Part shown: positions 19,101-24,900 of the stretch, one piece after another
How positions within the stretch are numbered: the first letter of the stretch is position 1
Layout of the letters: every line of letters begins with the position of its first letter
Source of the DNA: Photorhabdus akhurstii
GTDB lineage: Bacteria; Pseudomonadota; Gammaproteobacteria; Enterobacterales; Enterobacteriaceae
Assembly (NCBI RefSeq): GCF_018448925.1
Contig: NZ_RCWE01000017.1
Span: forward strand, 37,188 to 101,187
Direction: 5' to 3'
Length of the DNA: 64,000 bases
Translations under genes and position numbers: made by a program
The notes under the pieces: generated by a model
Told to the model about the DNA's origin: nothing
The model's database searches: none
What the model saw: the letters and a program-made list of their open reading frames with translations, nothing else

Positions 19101-20869
19101 ATGGCGAATACCCTGTTCTGGTTAATTGCTACGGTCCGACAGAAGCTACGATTACTACAACGACATCCTGCCTAAACGAGGGGGTGGGGCAGGCCAATAT
19201 CATTGGTCGTCCGCTGCCGAATACCCGTGTTTACTTGCTCGACGTTCAGGAGCAGCCAGTACCGTTAGGCGCGGTGGGGGAATTGTATATTGGGGGAGCG
19301 GGTGTAGCGCGGGGTTATCTCAACCGTGCTGAACTGACTGCGGAATACTTCCTGACTGATCCGTTTGACGATAATCCAAATGCACGAATGTATCGCACCG
19401 GGGATTTGGTTCGCTATCTGCCGGATGGCAATCTGGAATTCCTGGGCCGCAATGATCATCAGGTGAAAATTCGCGGTTTCCGTGTTGAACCGGGTGAAAT
19501 TGAGGCCCGGTTGGTGGAACATCCTGCGGTAAGTCAATCTGTGGTGCTGACGTTGGGTAAAGGTCAGGATAAACGCTTGGTTGCTTATGTAGTGGCGCAA
19601 GCGGATGAGAGGCTGGCGAATAACTTGCGTACCCACTTGAGTGTTATTTTACCTGACTATATGGTGCCGTCAGCCTTTGTGCGTTTGGACGCTTTTCCAT
19701 TGACGCCAAACGGTAAGTTGAATCGTCATGCGTTACCGGAGCCGGACAGTGAAGCGTTTGCTCGTCAGGCTTACGAGGCGCCACAAGGCGAAACGGAAAC
19801 CGTATTAGCGGCGATTTGGTGTGAATTGCTAGGGATTGAGCAGGTTAGCCGGTATGACAATTTCTTCGCGTTGGGCGGCCACTCGCTGCTTGCTATGCGA
19901 ATGATGAATCTTGCCGCCGGTCGGGGTTTGATTTTTACACTGAATACTTTGTTCCAATTCCCTGGGTTGTCCGAATTGGCCGCAAAAATCACCTCAGATT
20001 TATTGTCTCAACCGCAAAGCAGCGTTATATCGGTGCGACCTGATGGCGCAGGATTGCCATTGTTCTTTGTTCCCAGTGGGATGGGTGATTATTCTTATGT
20101 CTTCGGGCTGGCTCAACATATCCCGTCGGGCTATCCGATTTATGCACTGCCTTGGCCGTCCATCAGTGAAGAACCGATGTTAACGATGGAAGAGCAGGCT
20201 GCCAGAATGATCGCCTTGATGAAAGCCGTTCAACCGGCAGGCCCATACCGGATAAGCGGCTACTCGTCTGGTGGAATATTGGCTTATGCCATTGCTCAGC
20301 AGCTTTTGAGTACTGGTGAGCGAGTCAGTTTCTTGGGGTTGATTGATACGCCTGCGCCTCATTATTTTGGCAAAGAGGCCATGCAGTCCAAACATCATTT
20401 CTTTACTGAGTTGGCCCGGCAGTCAGGGGAGGCGTGCAAAGAAGAGATTGCGGCGTTATATCGGCGAATTGATGAGTTGAATTTGGTGCAGTTTATTGAA
20501 GCGGCACAAGAATTGGCGTTGTATCCCGCAAATCTGCATGCCGATGTGATCGCAAAACGTTGGCAGCAGATCGAACGTTACACCCAAATAGTGGCGGATT
20601 ATGAACCGTCAGCATTAACAATAACGTTGCATCAATTCTATGCAGTAGAACCTTCCCCTACTGTTTCTTTTGTGACGGATGAAAAGCCGGAGTCCGTGAA
20701 TATAGAACCGTCGTTAGGTTGGGAACGGGTAATGCCCGATACTTTACTTCAGTTGATTGCTACTCCGGGTAACCATTTTAGTTTATTGGAGGATAATGAG
20801 AATAAAATCACTTTAGCTCAGATTTTGAATAGGGCGTTGGCAATCAACTATGACGAGGAGGCTTCGTAA
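4499..20869 (+). CDS. Five-module NRPS: half-C-A-T-(C/E-A-T)x4-TE
   Basis: A complete 5456-aa synthetase. Order: a condensation half-domain (about aa 46-275), A1 (from aa 287), T1 (Ser829), then four C/E-A-T modules with carrier serines at 1900, 2977, 4052 and 5129, then a type I TE (Ser5256, Asp5283, His5426). Every inter-module condensation domain is dual C/E, so residues 1-4 are predicted D and residue 5 L. Pocket codes by eye: A1 DVESIGGVTK, A2 DAFWIGATFK (Val-like), A3 DVEFIGAVTK, A4 DAFWIGATFK (Val-like), A5 DVSACGCITK (unassigned). Predicted product: a linear or cyclic pentapeptide X-Val-X-Val-Y. Unlike the next gene it has no N-terminal formyltransferase, although the first 20 residues and the half-domain are homologous. 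The start is fixed by GAGG 6 nt upstream and by the matching leader before the 12-module gene. It has its own terminator, so it is probably a separate transcription unit. Confidence 0.97.
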   Translation: MKDSITQAGSAFKAELLSQTSENITNVNNILPPTQNVKNIPQTFTFSESFWCERLAALQPLQLPFETAGEQAEPSWVISDWQPPLPKNGEEEPLRTLLQAFVIYLARLTQQTTFQIGWCVDGVNDKSADLAPVAPMVVEMEFDKPWHVAANGLDGELARLSRYHTFSRDLLARAPSLWAIPALTTHCPWRIAVSVIAEDRPCDQAPQGELLTLQINAQGGFRWIYDENRLSTEVVLRMGEHLQVLAASQRQGEEIPIWQLNLLSEAERTLLLETWNATETPYPDPLCIHQLFEQQAEQAPHATALEYQEQTLNYAELNTRANRLAHQLIALGVTPDRRVAICVERSPMMVVALLAVLKAGGAYVPLDSTYPRERLAYILSDSAPSVVLVDEAGRAALGEQALVGMTILDPNIQLNQPDSNPQIPALTPQHLAYVIYTSGSTGQPKGVMVEHQAIYQRYLGFNDTYAVTAQDRLLQFAAFAFDVSVEDFFSSLCNGATLVIRDDSWLASIPEFIALTRQYRITMMSLPTLFWSELAARDSGLPLPDCLRLIIIGGEAVKKSAIQAWFRQTGHRPRLLNGYGPTENTVTVTYKDVLSPEDARSIGRPAKNARIYLLGKYGELVPVGCVGEMYIGGVGVARGYLNRPALSVERFMLDTFSPVSGERMYRSGDLARYLPDGDLEFLGRNDEQVKIRGFRIELGEIETRLTEHPAVQEAVVLALDGDQGKRLVAYVEAEANERLAADLREYLSAILPDYMVPAAFVRLDTFPQTPSGKLDRRALPAPGEDDFARQIYEAPQGKAEITLAAIWRELLGIEQISRHDSFFALGGHSLLGVQMIEHLRHLGLTLTARDLFQSPVLSALAQTLGQHQAVIVPPNVITPATTALTPEMLPLIDLIQTDIDRIVEQVPGGMTNIQDIYALSPLQDGILFHHLLEQEGDPYLVLYPVAFANRSLLDRYLTAVQQAIDRHDILRTAFIWQGLSVPAQVVLRRARLPVTELTLDPADGPVIDQLTRRFDPAQYRLDLRQAPLLHFVIAQETDGRWFLLELQHHLIGDHETMEVMHREVRAYFTGQGEHLPAPVPFRNLVAEARLGVSQAAHTHFFTDMLAAVDEPTLPFGLTGVHRDGSQKTESHWILAPELNGRLRSQARSLGVSLAALCHLAWAQVLSRTSGQEKVVFGTVLFGRMAVGEGMGLFINTLPLRLDMDETPVRDSVREAHLRLAELLEHEHAPLALAQRCSGVDRGTPLFSALLNYRHNEQPDPLDETMAGIEFLGEQERTNYPFVLSVEDGGSTLGLTAQVVQPFDPESLCGYMQQSLESLAAALEQTPDMPVRVLDILPEAERTLLLETWNATETVYPEQLCIQQLFEQQVEKTPTATALIAGDKTLSYTELNTRANRLARQLIEQGICPGDHIALLLERSIELVVAQLAILKAGAVYVPVDPSVPDDRKNWLINDCSAKLLITDEQSEIPVGLLVPLFRLSNKTDTSKEEDCLNPDLPHSSADLAYIMYTSGSTGTPKGVLVPHRAVARLVINNGYAEIGQDDRVAFTANPAFDASTFEVWAPLLNGGALVVIDRSTLLTPQELVRVLQARQITVLWLTIGLFNRLAAELSPVLPQIKILIFGGDIPDLHVIAQVLDNRPPQQLLQAYGPSEGTTFTTMYPIAALAQGVTRIPIGRPIANTRIYLLDAYGQPVPSGAIGEIYVGGDGVACGYLNRPDQTAERFLTDPFSDQPDARMYRTGDLARYLPDGNLEFLGRNDQQVKIRGFRIEPGEIENRLVEHPAVREAAVLALGDGPEKRLVAYVAAEAHEGLAMSLRDHLSAILPDYMVPTAFVRLDGFPLTPNGKLDRRALPAPDNEALARQVYAAPQGETEMVLATIWRELLGIEQVSRYDSFFALGGHSLLAVRMVERLRHLGLTLAVRDLFQSPVLFELAQTLGQQPVMAVPPNVITPATTKITPEMLPLIDLTQAEIDRIVGQVPGGMTNIQDIYALSPLQDGILFHHLLANEGDPYLVVSQMAFANRSLLDRYLAAVQQVIDRHDILRTAFIWQELSVPAQVVWRQASLSVTELALNPADGPICDQLVQRFNPRHYRLDLSQAPLLCFVAAQETDGRWLLLELQHHLIGDHTAMKVMNREVQAYLAGQGNSLPDPVPFRNLVAQARLGGYQEAYTRFFTEMLAEVDEPTLPFGLTDVHRDGSQEIASHRLLTASLNDRLRSQARRLGVSLAALCHLAWARVLSCTSGQEKVVFGTVLFGRMAAGEGADNGMGLFINTLPLRLDIDDTSVRDSVQVVHTRLAGLLEHEHASLALAQRCSGVASGTPLFSALMNYRHNDQAASLDKMMEGVEFLGEQESTNYPFGMSVEDDGATLGLIAHVVQPFDPGSLCNYMQQALESLAEALEQAPETPVRVLNILPETERTLLLETWNATETPYPEALCIHQLFEQQVEKTPEATALVYQEQTLSYAELNACANRLAHQLIACGVTLEQPVAICVARSPAMVVALLAVLKAGGAYVPLDSTYPEERLTYILHDTAPSVVLADAIGQAALGGEALAGLTVLDPNIQPDQPDSNPLVTALTPQHLAYVIYTSGSTGQPKGVMVEHQAVYQRYLGVNEPYAITAQDRVLQFAAFAFDVSVEECFSSLCNGATLVIRDDSWLASMAEFIALARQNHITVMFLPTLFWSELAARDNELPLPECLRLIIIGSEAVKKNAIQDWFRQQGHRPRLLNAYGPTENTVTATCKEILSPADDRSIGRPIRNTRVYLLDKYSQPVPLGCVGEMYIGGVGVARGYLNRLTLSEERFMPDSFSPVSNARMYRTGDLARYLPDGELEFFGRNDQQVKIRGFRVELGEIETRLVEHPAVQEAVVLALDDELGKRLVAYVAAQAHEKLTADLREHLCAVLPDYMIPAAFVRLDSFPQTPNGKLDRRALPAPGEAAFARQVYEAPQGKVETMLAAVWCELLGVEQISRHDSFFALGGHSLLAVRMIERLRRVGLGVSVQMLFQHPTLRVLAQSLVQHDEIRVPDNGITSDTTVLTPEMLPLIDLTQADIDRIVGQVPGGMANIQDIYALSPLQDGILFHHLLENEGDTYLLVSQMVFADRALLDRYLAAIQQTIDRHDILRTAFIWQGLSMPAQVVWRQAPLSVTELTLNPADGPVSDQLTRRFDPAHYRLDLSQAPLLRFVIAQETDGRWLLLELHHHLIGDHETMEVMHREVQAYLTGQEERLPTPVPFRNLVAQARLGVSQEEHTRFFTEMLAEVDESTLPFGLTEVHRDGSQVTESHRMLVPELNDRLRSQARRLGVSLAALCHLAWAQVLSCTSGQQSVVFGTVLFGRMQAGEGADNGMGLFINTLPLRLDIDETPVRDSVQAAHTRLAGLLAHEHASLALAQRCSGVASGTPLFSALLNYRHNALSATSDELISGIEFLDAQERTNYPFVLSVEDFGESLGLTAQVVQPFDPESLCGYMQQALESLVEALEQAPETPIRALNILPETERTLLLETWNATETAYPDALCIHQLFEQQVEKTPEATALIAGDKTLSYTELNTCANRLAHQLIEQGIRPNDHVAILLERSMELVVAQLAILKAGAVYVPVDPSMPDERKNWLISDCSARLLLTDTRTDIPANLTVPLLRLSDEKSANREQDRINPDLPRSSTELAYIMYTSGSTGTPKGVLVQHRAMVRLVINNGYANIGPEDRVAFTANPAFDASTFEVWAPLLNGGALVVIDRATLLTPQELVLTLQERRITVLWLTIGLFNRLAAELSPILPQIKILIFGGDIPDLQVIAQVLDNRPPQRLLQAYGPSEGTTFTTMYPIEALPQGASRIPIGRPIANTRVYVLDAYGHPVPPGVIGEIYVGGDGVAQGYLNCPELTAERFLIDPFSDEPDARMYRTGDLARYLPDGNLEFLGRNDQQVKIRGFRIEPGEIEARLVEHPAVREAAVSALGDGPDKRLVAYVAAPADDGLVNSLRDYLSKILPDYMVPSAFVRLDTFPLTPNGKLDRRALPAPDSEAVARQAYVAPQGETEMTLAAIWRELLGIEQVSRYDSFFALGGHSLLAVRMIERLRHLGLTLAARDLFQSPVLSDLAQTLGQHQAVIVPGNVITPATTMLTPAMLPLIDLTQTDIDRIVGQVPGGVANIQDIYALSPLQDGILFHHLLANKGDPYLLTGQMVFTERTLLDRYLAAVQQVVNRHDILRTAFIWQGLSVPAQVVWHQASLSVTELTLNLADGPVSGQLAERFDPRHHRLDLSEAPLLRFVIAQETDGRWIVLQLLHHLIGDHTTLDVMNREVQAYLDGQEESLPTPTPFRNLVAQARLGMSQEAHIRFFTDMLAGVDEPTLPFGLTEVHRDGSQVTESQRMLAPELNDRLRSQARRLGVSLAALCHLAWAQVLSRTSGQEQVVFGTVIFGRMAVGKGVDSGMGLFINTLPLRLDMDETPVRDSVQAVHRRLAGLLEHEHASLALAQRCSGVLDGMPLFSALLNYRHNDQPDPLDGTMDGIEFLGAQEFTNYPFALSVEDFGDALGLTAQVIQPFEPERVCGYMQQALESLAAVLEQTPETPVRTLNILPETECTLLLNTWNATETSYLEPLCIHQLFEQQVERTPDATALVYEEQTLSYAELNARANRLAHQLIALGVEPDQRVAICVARSPAMVVGLLAVLKAGAAYVPLDPDYPGERLSHILADVSPVILLADAVGRTVLGENVLTGLTVLDPNTLPDLPDSNPQIPELTSRHLAYVIYTSGSTGTPKGVMVEHRQLVSQITSLNMKWSLNASDRILQFCNPSFDVCASEIFCAITLGAQLVLRTNQWLLSAQEFWRLCEFYKITYIAIPAQFWRIISNVNKGDIYQGVRIICIGGEAIPDHELQRWLLVHGEYPVLVNCYGPTEATITTTTSCLNEGVGQANIIGRPLPNTRVYLLDVQEQPVPLGAVGELYIGGAGVARGYLNRAELTAEYFLTDPFDDNPNARMYRTGDLVRYLPDGNLEFLGRNDHQVKIRGFRVEPGEIEARLVEHPAVSQSVVLTLGKGQDKRLVAYVVAQADERLANNLRTHLSVILPDYMVPSAFVRLDAFPLTPNGKLNRHALPEPDSEAFARQAYEAPQGETETVLAAIWCELLGIEQVSRYDNFFALGGHSLLAMRMMNLAAGRGLIFTLNTLFQFPGLSELAAKITSDLLSQPQSSVISVRPDGAGLPLFFVPSGMGDYSYVFGLAQHIPSGYPIYALPWPSISEEPMLTMEEQAARMIALMKAVQPAGPYRISGYSSGGILAYAIAQQLLSTGERVSFLGLIDTPAPHYFGKEAMQSKHHFFTELARQSGEACKEEIAALYRRIDELNLVQFIEAAQELALYPANLHADVIAKRWQQIERYTQIVADYEPSALTITLHQFYAVEPSPTVSFVTDEKPESVNIEPSLGWERVMPDTLLQLIATPGNHFSLLEDNENKITLAQILNRALAINYDEEAS
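7112..10324 (+). other. 5-module NRPS, module 2: C/E-A(Val-like)-T
   Basis: Dual C/E domain with the elongated first motif HHLLEQEGD (from 7283) and the catalytic-region motif HHLIGDH (from 7640); it should epimerise residue 1 before condensation. A2 starts at 8576, with the SGSTG core from 9020. Code DAFWIGATFK is one residue (A322) from the classic Val code. Carrier Ser codon 10196-10198. Confidence 0.85.
10325..13555 (+). other. 5-module NRPS, module 3: C/E-A-T
   Basis: C/E domain with HHLLANEGD (from 10496). A3 starts at 11801, SGSTG core from 12248. Code DVEFIGAVTK: position 278 is Phe where the related domains in this window have Ser, so the pocket should be smaller or more hydrophobic. 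Carrier Ser codon 13427-13429. The carrier domain is of a distinct subtype (RRVG, FQHPTL) shared only with module 9 of the 12-module gene. Confidence 0.83.
13556..16780 (+). other. 5-module NRPS, module 4: C/E-A(Val-like)-T
   Basis: C/E domain (HHLLENEGD from 13727; HHLIGDH later). A4 starts at 15032, SGSTG core from 15476. Code DAFWIGATFK as in module 2, with the same IFGGDIPDL signature, so A2 and A4 are sister copies. Carrier Ser codon 16652-16654. Confidence 0.85.
16781..20024 (+). other. 5-module NRPS, module 5: C/E-A(unassigned)-T
   Basis: C/E domain (HHLLANKGD from 16952). A5 starts at 18257, SGSTG core from 18704. The pocket-forming core from about 18747 to 19200 (FDVCASEIF, ITYIAIPAQ, NCYGPTEAT) is unlike every other A domain here and looks more AT-rich, while both flanks are standard. 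Code reads DVSACGCITK, which I do not recognise. Carrier Ser codon 19883-19885; this carrier belongs to the TE-adjacent subtype (NLAAGRGL). Confidence 0.83.
20025..20866 (+). other. Type I thioesterase domain of the 5-module NRPS
   Basis: Alpha/beta-hydrolase TE: PLFFVPSGMGDYSYVFGLAQ strand-loop, nucleophile Ser codon 20264-20266 in GYSSGG, Asp in GLIDTPAP 27 residues later (the same spacing as in SrfA TE), His in PGNHFSLLE. It releases the peptide by hydrolysis or macrocyclisation; the sequence does not tell which. Confidence 0.9.
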
Positions 20870-20915
20870 TACTGATATATTAAGGAAGTACTCAATTATT
20901 TAGTTCTAGTGTGAT

Positions 20916-20948
20916 AATCCGGTATGTATTTATTATACCGGATTTTTT
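20916..20948 (+). terminator. Intrinsic terminator of the 5-module NRPS gene
   Basis: A 10-bp stem AATCCGGTAT (20916-20925) with ATACCGGATT (20935-20944), running straight into a T-run (20943-20948). It is homologous to the terminators at 3264 and 61581. Confidence 0.9.
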
Positions 20949-21811
20949 ATGCATTAAAATAGAATAAGGGAAGTTATCATTCCCATATAAGTTATTTTTT
21001 TAGGTTTCTTTGTTATTATTGTTGCTATTTTATATTGTGTGAACTCAAACGGATTTGATTGTTGATTTTATTTTATTTTGTTGATTGCCTTGGTATCGAA
21101 ATTATATTTTTAATTGTGGTGTTATTGTTGGGAATATTTATTGTAATAGATAATTATGAGAAGATAATTGAAGGTGTGATCATGGTAATGTGTTTTTTGG
21201 TGGTGATATAGGCTGGTTTAATTACCCTTAATTTCATGATCTCTCTTTGGAATATATCGGGTTTATTTTAAATGCTCGTGATAATTAAAGACCTTACCTA
21301 TTAGGGGTAATTGTTGCGGGCCGTTTTTATAAATGAACAGCAAATACGGACGGTGCAGAGAGCCCGGCGTATACACGTAATATGTGAAGGGTAATTCGCC
21401 TTGTTCTCTATGGCAAAGAATAGCAAGTAAAATAGTCATATTGGGAGGGGTATATAATTGAATAATATTAAATTTAATCCCATCTTGCACCACGTGTTGA
21501 TAAATATCTCTGGGCGTCAGAAAAATAACATCACAAAACGATCTAATTGTAATATATCTCGTTATAATCAATATTTTATTGAGTTTATTATTATACATGT
21601 CACATAATCTTATTATTATGAAATAATATATGGTGATATTAATTGTAATTTGTAATGTTTCTTTATGGTATTGAATATAATAATGTCATTATAGTGACAA
21701 GAATAGAGTGTTTTATTTGTTCAAATAAGGTTGATTATTTGTTCGGTTATTAGGGGAATTAGCGTGCAAAAATGATTAATTGTCCGTTATTAATCGGGCG
21801 ATGGTACGATT
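20949..21811. other. AT-rich intergenic region between the two complete NRPS genes
   Basis: Mostly AT-rich and non-coding. About 20953-20995 repeats the post-terminator flank of the first gene. A locally more GC-rich patch (about 21300-21480) overlaps the antisense reading frame listed separately. From 21604 onward the sequence aligns, with gaps, to the region upstream of the 5-module gene. Confidence 0.6.
21263..21598 (-). CDS. Possible 111-aa orphan reading frame, unrecognised
   Basis: A minus-strand frame encoding 111 aa in the gap between the two complete synthetase genes. I do not recognise it. The C-terminal half (from about residue 54: MTILLAILCHREQG... then PYLLFIYKNGPQQ) lies in DNA visibly richer in GC than its surroundings, which hints at a real or former gene. 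There is no clear Shine-Dalgarno before the ATG at 21598 or the internal ATG, no signal peptide and no obvious domain. It may be a remnant of an unrelated gene or chance. It would be transcribed against the synthetase genes. Confidence 0.25.
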   Translation of the reverse strand: MYNNKLNKILIITRYITIRSFCDVIFLTPRDIYQHVVQDGIKFNIIQLYTPPNMTILLAILCHREQGELPFTYYVYTPGSLHRPYLLFIYKNGPQQLPLIGKVFNYHEHLK

Positions 21812-21943
21812 TTTGAATATTTTGAATTGATGTCGGATACGTCCGATTTTATTTCTTGGGGGCAAGAAGTAAGAAAGAAATATTGGTGATGGCTGTCAGG
21901 TATGACAGTTTTCAAATTTCTAACAGATTCGTTGAGGTAATAG
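21812..21943 (+). promoter_or_regulatory. Conserved NRPS leader, second copy, with RBS
   Basis: Near-identical to 4367-4498. The GGGG-loop hairpin is at 21851-21870, and the inverted repeat CTGTCA-GGTA-TGACAG at 21893-21908 (6-bp arms, one pair longer than in the other copy). The ribosome binding site GAGG is at 21934-21937, 6 nt before the ATG at 21944. Conserved arms with a changed centre argue for selection on the inverted repeat itself. Confidence 0.7.
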
Positions 21944-24900
21944 ATGAAAGGTAACATTGCTACAGCGGGAAATGTTCTTAAAGACCAAGCTCTCTCTCAG
22001 ATGTCATGTGAAAATATAACTCATAATACGTATGATACATCGATTCCATCACGAATATGCGTTGTGGTGGGGGGAACAACCCTTGCGGTGTTTTGCGCCG
22101 AGCAAATTTTGGCGGCTGGGCATACCATACAAGCAGTGCTACCTACTGATACTGTTCTACAAACATGGGCTGCCCAACAAGGGATTGTTTGTGTGAACTC
22201 GGTTGATGCATTACAAGAACAAATCACGTCACAGCCTGTCGATTGGCTTTTTTCAATCGTTAACCCAATCATCTTGCCGGTGGCGCTCATTGAACAAATT
22301 CGTGGCGGGGCTTTTAATTATCATAATAGCCCCCTGCCACGCTATGCGGGTAGTCATGCAACCTCTTGGGCGTTGTTAGCTCGGGAGACACATTACGCTA
22401 TTTCTTGGCACTGTATTGAAGGCGGTGTGGATACCGGCGATATTGCAGTGCAATGGCCGGTATCGATTGAGGAACAGGATAACGCTTTCTCGTTGAATCT
22501 GAAATGTTATCAGGCGGCTCAGGAAGGATTTGTTGAACTACTGAAAAATCTGGGGCGCGACGCACTGGTGACTTATCCTCAGGATCTCTCGCAACGGAGT
22601 TTTTATGCTCAGTCACGTCGTCCCGACTGGGGGGGATATTTGTGTTGGGAGCAGTCGGGAGAAGCTCTGTCAGCTTTAGTGCGGGCATTGGATTTTGGGG
22701 AGAATTATTTAAATCCATTGGGTTGCCCGAAACTGTTGCTGAAGCAGGGCCCGGTACAGATTTCTTGGCTTCAGCGGTTGAACACGTGCTCCGAAGGGTT
22801 ACCCGGTACGCTGATTAGTGTGGAGGAGGATAGCTGGCAGGTGACGACCGGCAGTGAGGATGTGCGGATTGGGGGATTCGCTACCCTTGAAGGTCATTTG
22901 CTATCTGCCAGAGAGCTTGCCGATATATCGGAACTTAGACCGGGCAAACAGCTTCCTTTACTCTCCTCACAACAAGCGCAGAATGTAAAAGATACCCTTC
23001 AAACACTCGCGCCTAGTGAACCATTTTGGTATAAGCGTCTTGCCTCGTTGCAACCACTCCAGCTGCCTTTTGAAATGATTGGGAAACAGGCAGAATCCCT
23101 ATGGGGAATCAGCCCCTGGCAGCCTCCACTGCCGAATGCTGGAGAAGACCCATTACAGACACTGTTGCAGGTATTCGTTATCTACCTTGCGCGTTTGACT
23201 CAGCAGACTAAATTCCAAATCGGCTGGTGCGTGGATGAGGCAAAAGATAAACCAAATATATTGACGGGGTTGTCATCGGTGGTGCCGATGGTTGTTGAGG
23301 TGGCGTTTGATAAGCCGTGGTCTATGGTAACTGATTGGATTGATAACGAGCTTGTCCGATTGGCGCGGCACCGCACATTTAGTCGAGATCTTCTTTCCCG
23401 TTCTCCTTCACTGCGGGCTATCCCGGCATTAAGAACAAGCCGACCGTGGCAGATCGCCGTTTCTATGATACAGGATGACAAATCGTATGATCAGTCGGTA
23501 TCCGGCGAATTGTTGACGTTCCAGATGAATGCGCAGGGTGGTTTTCGCTGGATTTATGATGAAAATCGTTTGAGCTCGGAAGTTATTCTGCGGATGAGTG
23601 AACATTTGCAGGTGCTGGCGTCATCAAAAAGGATGAGTGGTGAAATCCCCGTAGGGCAGCTTAATTTGTTACCGGAGGCTGAACGTAGGTTGTTACTGGA
23701 AACCTGGAATGCCACTGAAACCGCGTATCCTGAGGCGTTATGCATTCATCAGTTGTTTGAACAGCAGGTGGAGAAAAACCCGGAGGCAACGGCACTGATA
23801 GCGGGAGATAAAACTTTCAGTTATATGGAACTGAATACCCGCGCCAATCGGTTAGCTCGACAGCTCATCAAACAAGGGGTGTGTCCCGGTGATCATGTTG
23901 CGTTTCTGCTAGAACGCTCGATGGAACTGGTGGTCGCTCAATTGGCGATTCTGAAAGCCGGTGCTGTTTACGTGCCGATAGATCCTAGTGTGCCGGATGA
24001 GCGGAAAAACTGGTTGATAAGTGATTGTGCCGCCAAATTACTGCTCGCCGGTACACAGTCGGATATTCCGGCTAACCTGGCTGTGCCGCTGCTTTGTCTC
24101 TCAGATGAGACAGACGCGGGCTGCGAGGAGGATCACCTTAACCTTGACTTACCGCGTTCCAGCACCGAGTTAGCGTATATCATGTACACCTCCGGTTCTA
24201 CCGGGACACCCAAAGGGGTTTTGGTGCCGCATCGTGCGGTAGTCCGGCTGGTTATCAATAATGGTTATGCTGAAATCGGACCGGATGATCGAGTGGCTTT
24301 TGCCGCTAATCCGGCGTTTGACGCCAGCACGTTTGAAGTCTGGGCGCCGTTGCTGAATGGCGGCGCATTAGTGGTTGTCGATCACGCCACTTTGCTGACG
24401 CCGCAGGCGTTTGTCCAGGTTTTACAGATTCAGCGAATGACGGTTCTGTGGTTGAGTGTCGGGTTGTTTAACCGGCTGGCAGCGGAACTGTCTCCGGTTT
24501 TGCCGCAGATAAAGCTGCTGATTGTCGGCGGAGATGCCCTTGATCCTCATGTTATCGGCCAGGTACTGAATGCCGGTCCGCCACAACAGCTATTAAATGG
24601 CTATGGGCCAAGTGAAGGCACCACCTTTACAGCAACATACCGAATTAATGCAGTCGCATCAGGAGCGACCAATATCCCGATCGGCAGACCGGTAGCCAAC
24701 ACGCGGATTTATCTGTTAGATACCTATGGTCAACCGGTGCCGTTAGGGGTGGTCGGAGAGATTTATATCGGAGGAGATGGGGTAGCCTGTGGTTATCTTA
24801 ATCGGCCTGAATTGACCGCCGAGCGTTTTCTTATCGATCCGTTCAGTGATAACCCGGATGCTCGTCTGTATCGCACCGGGGATTTGGCGCGTTATCTGCC

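Noticed and set aside
22052-22975. The N-terminal domain as a methyltransferase or ketoreductase with a Rossmann fold
   Set aside because: The N-x-H pair, the SPLPRYAG loop and the GVDTGDI motif with the catalytic Asp are specific to the Fmt/GART formyltransferase family.
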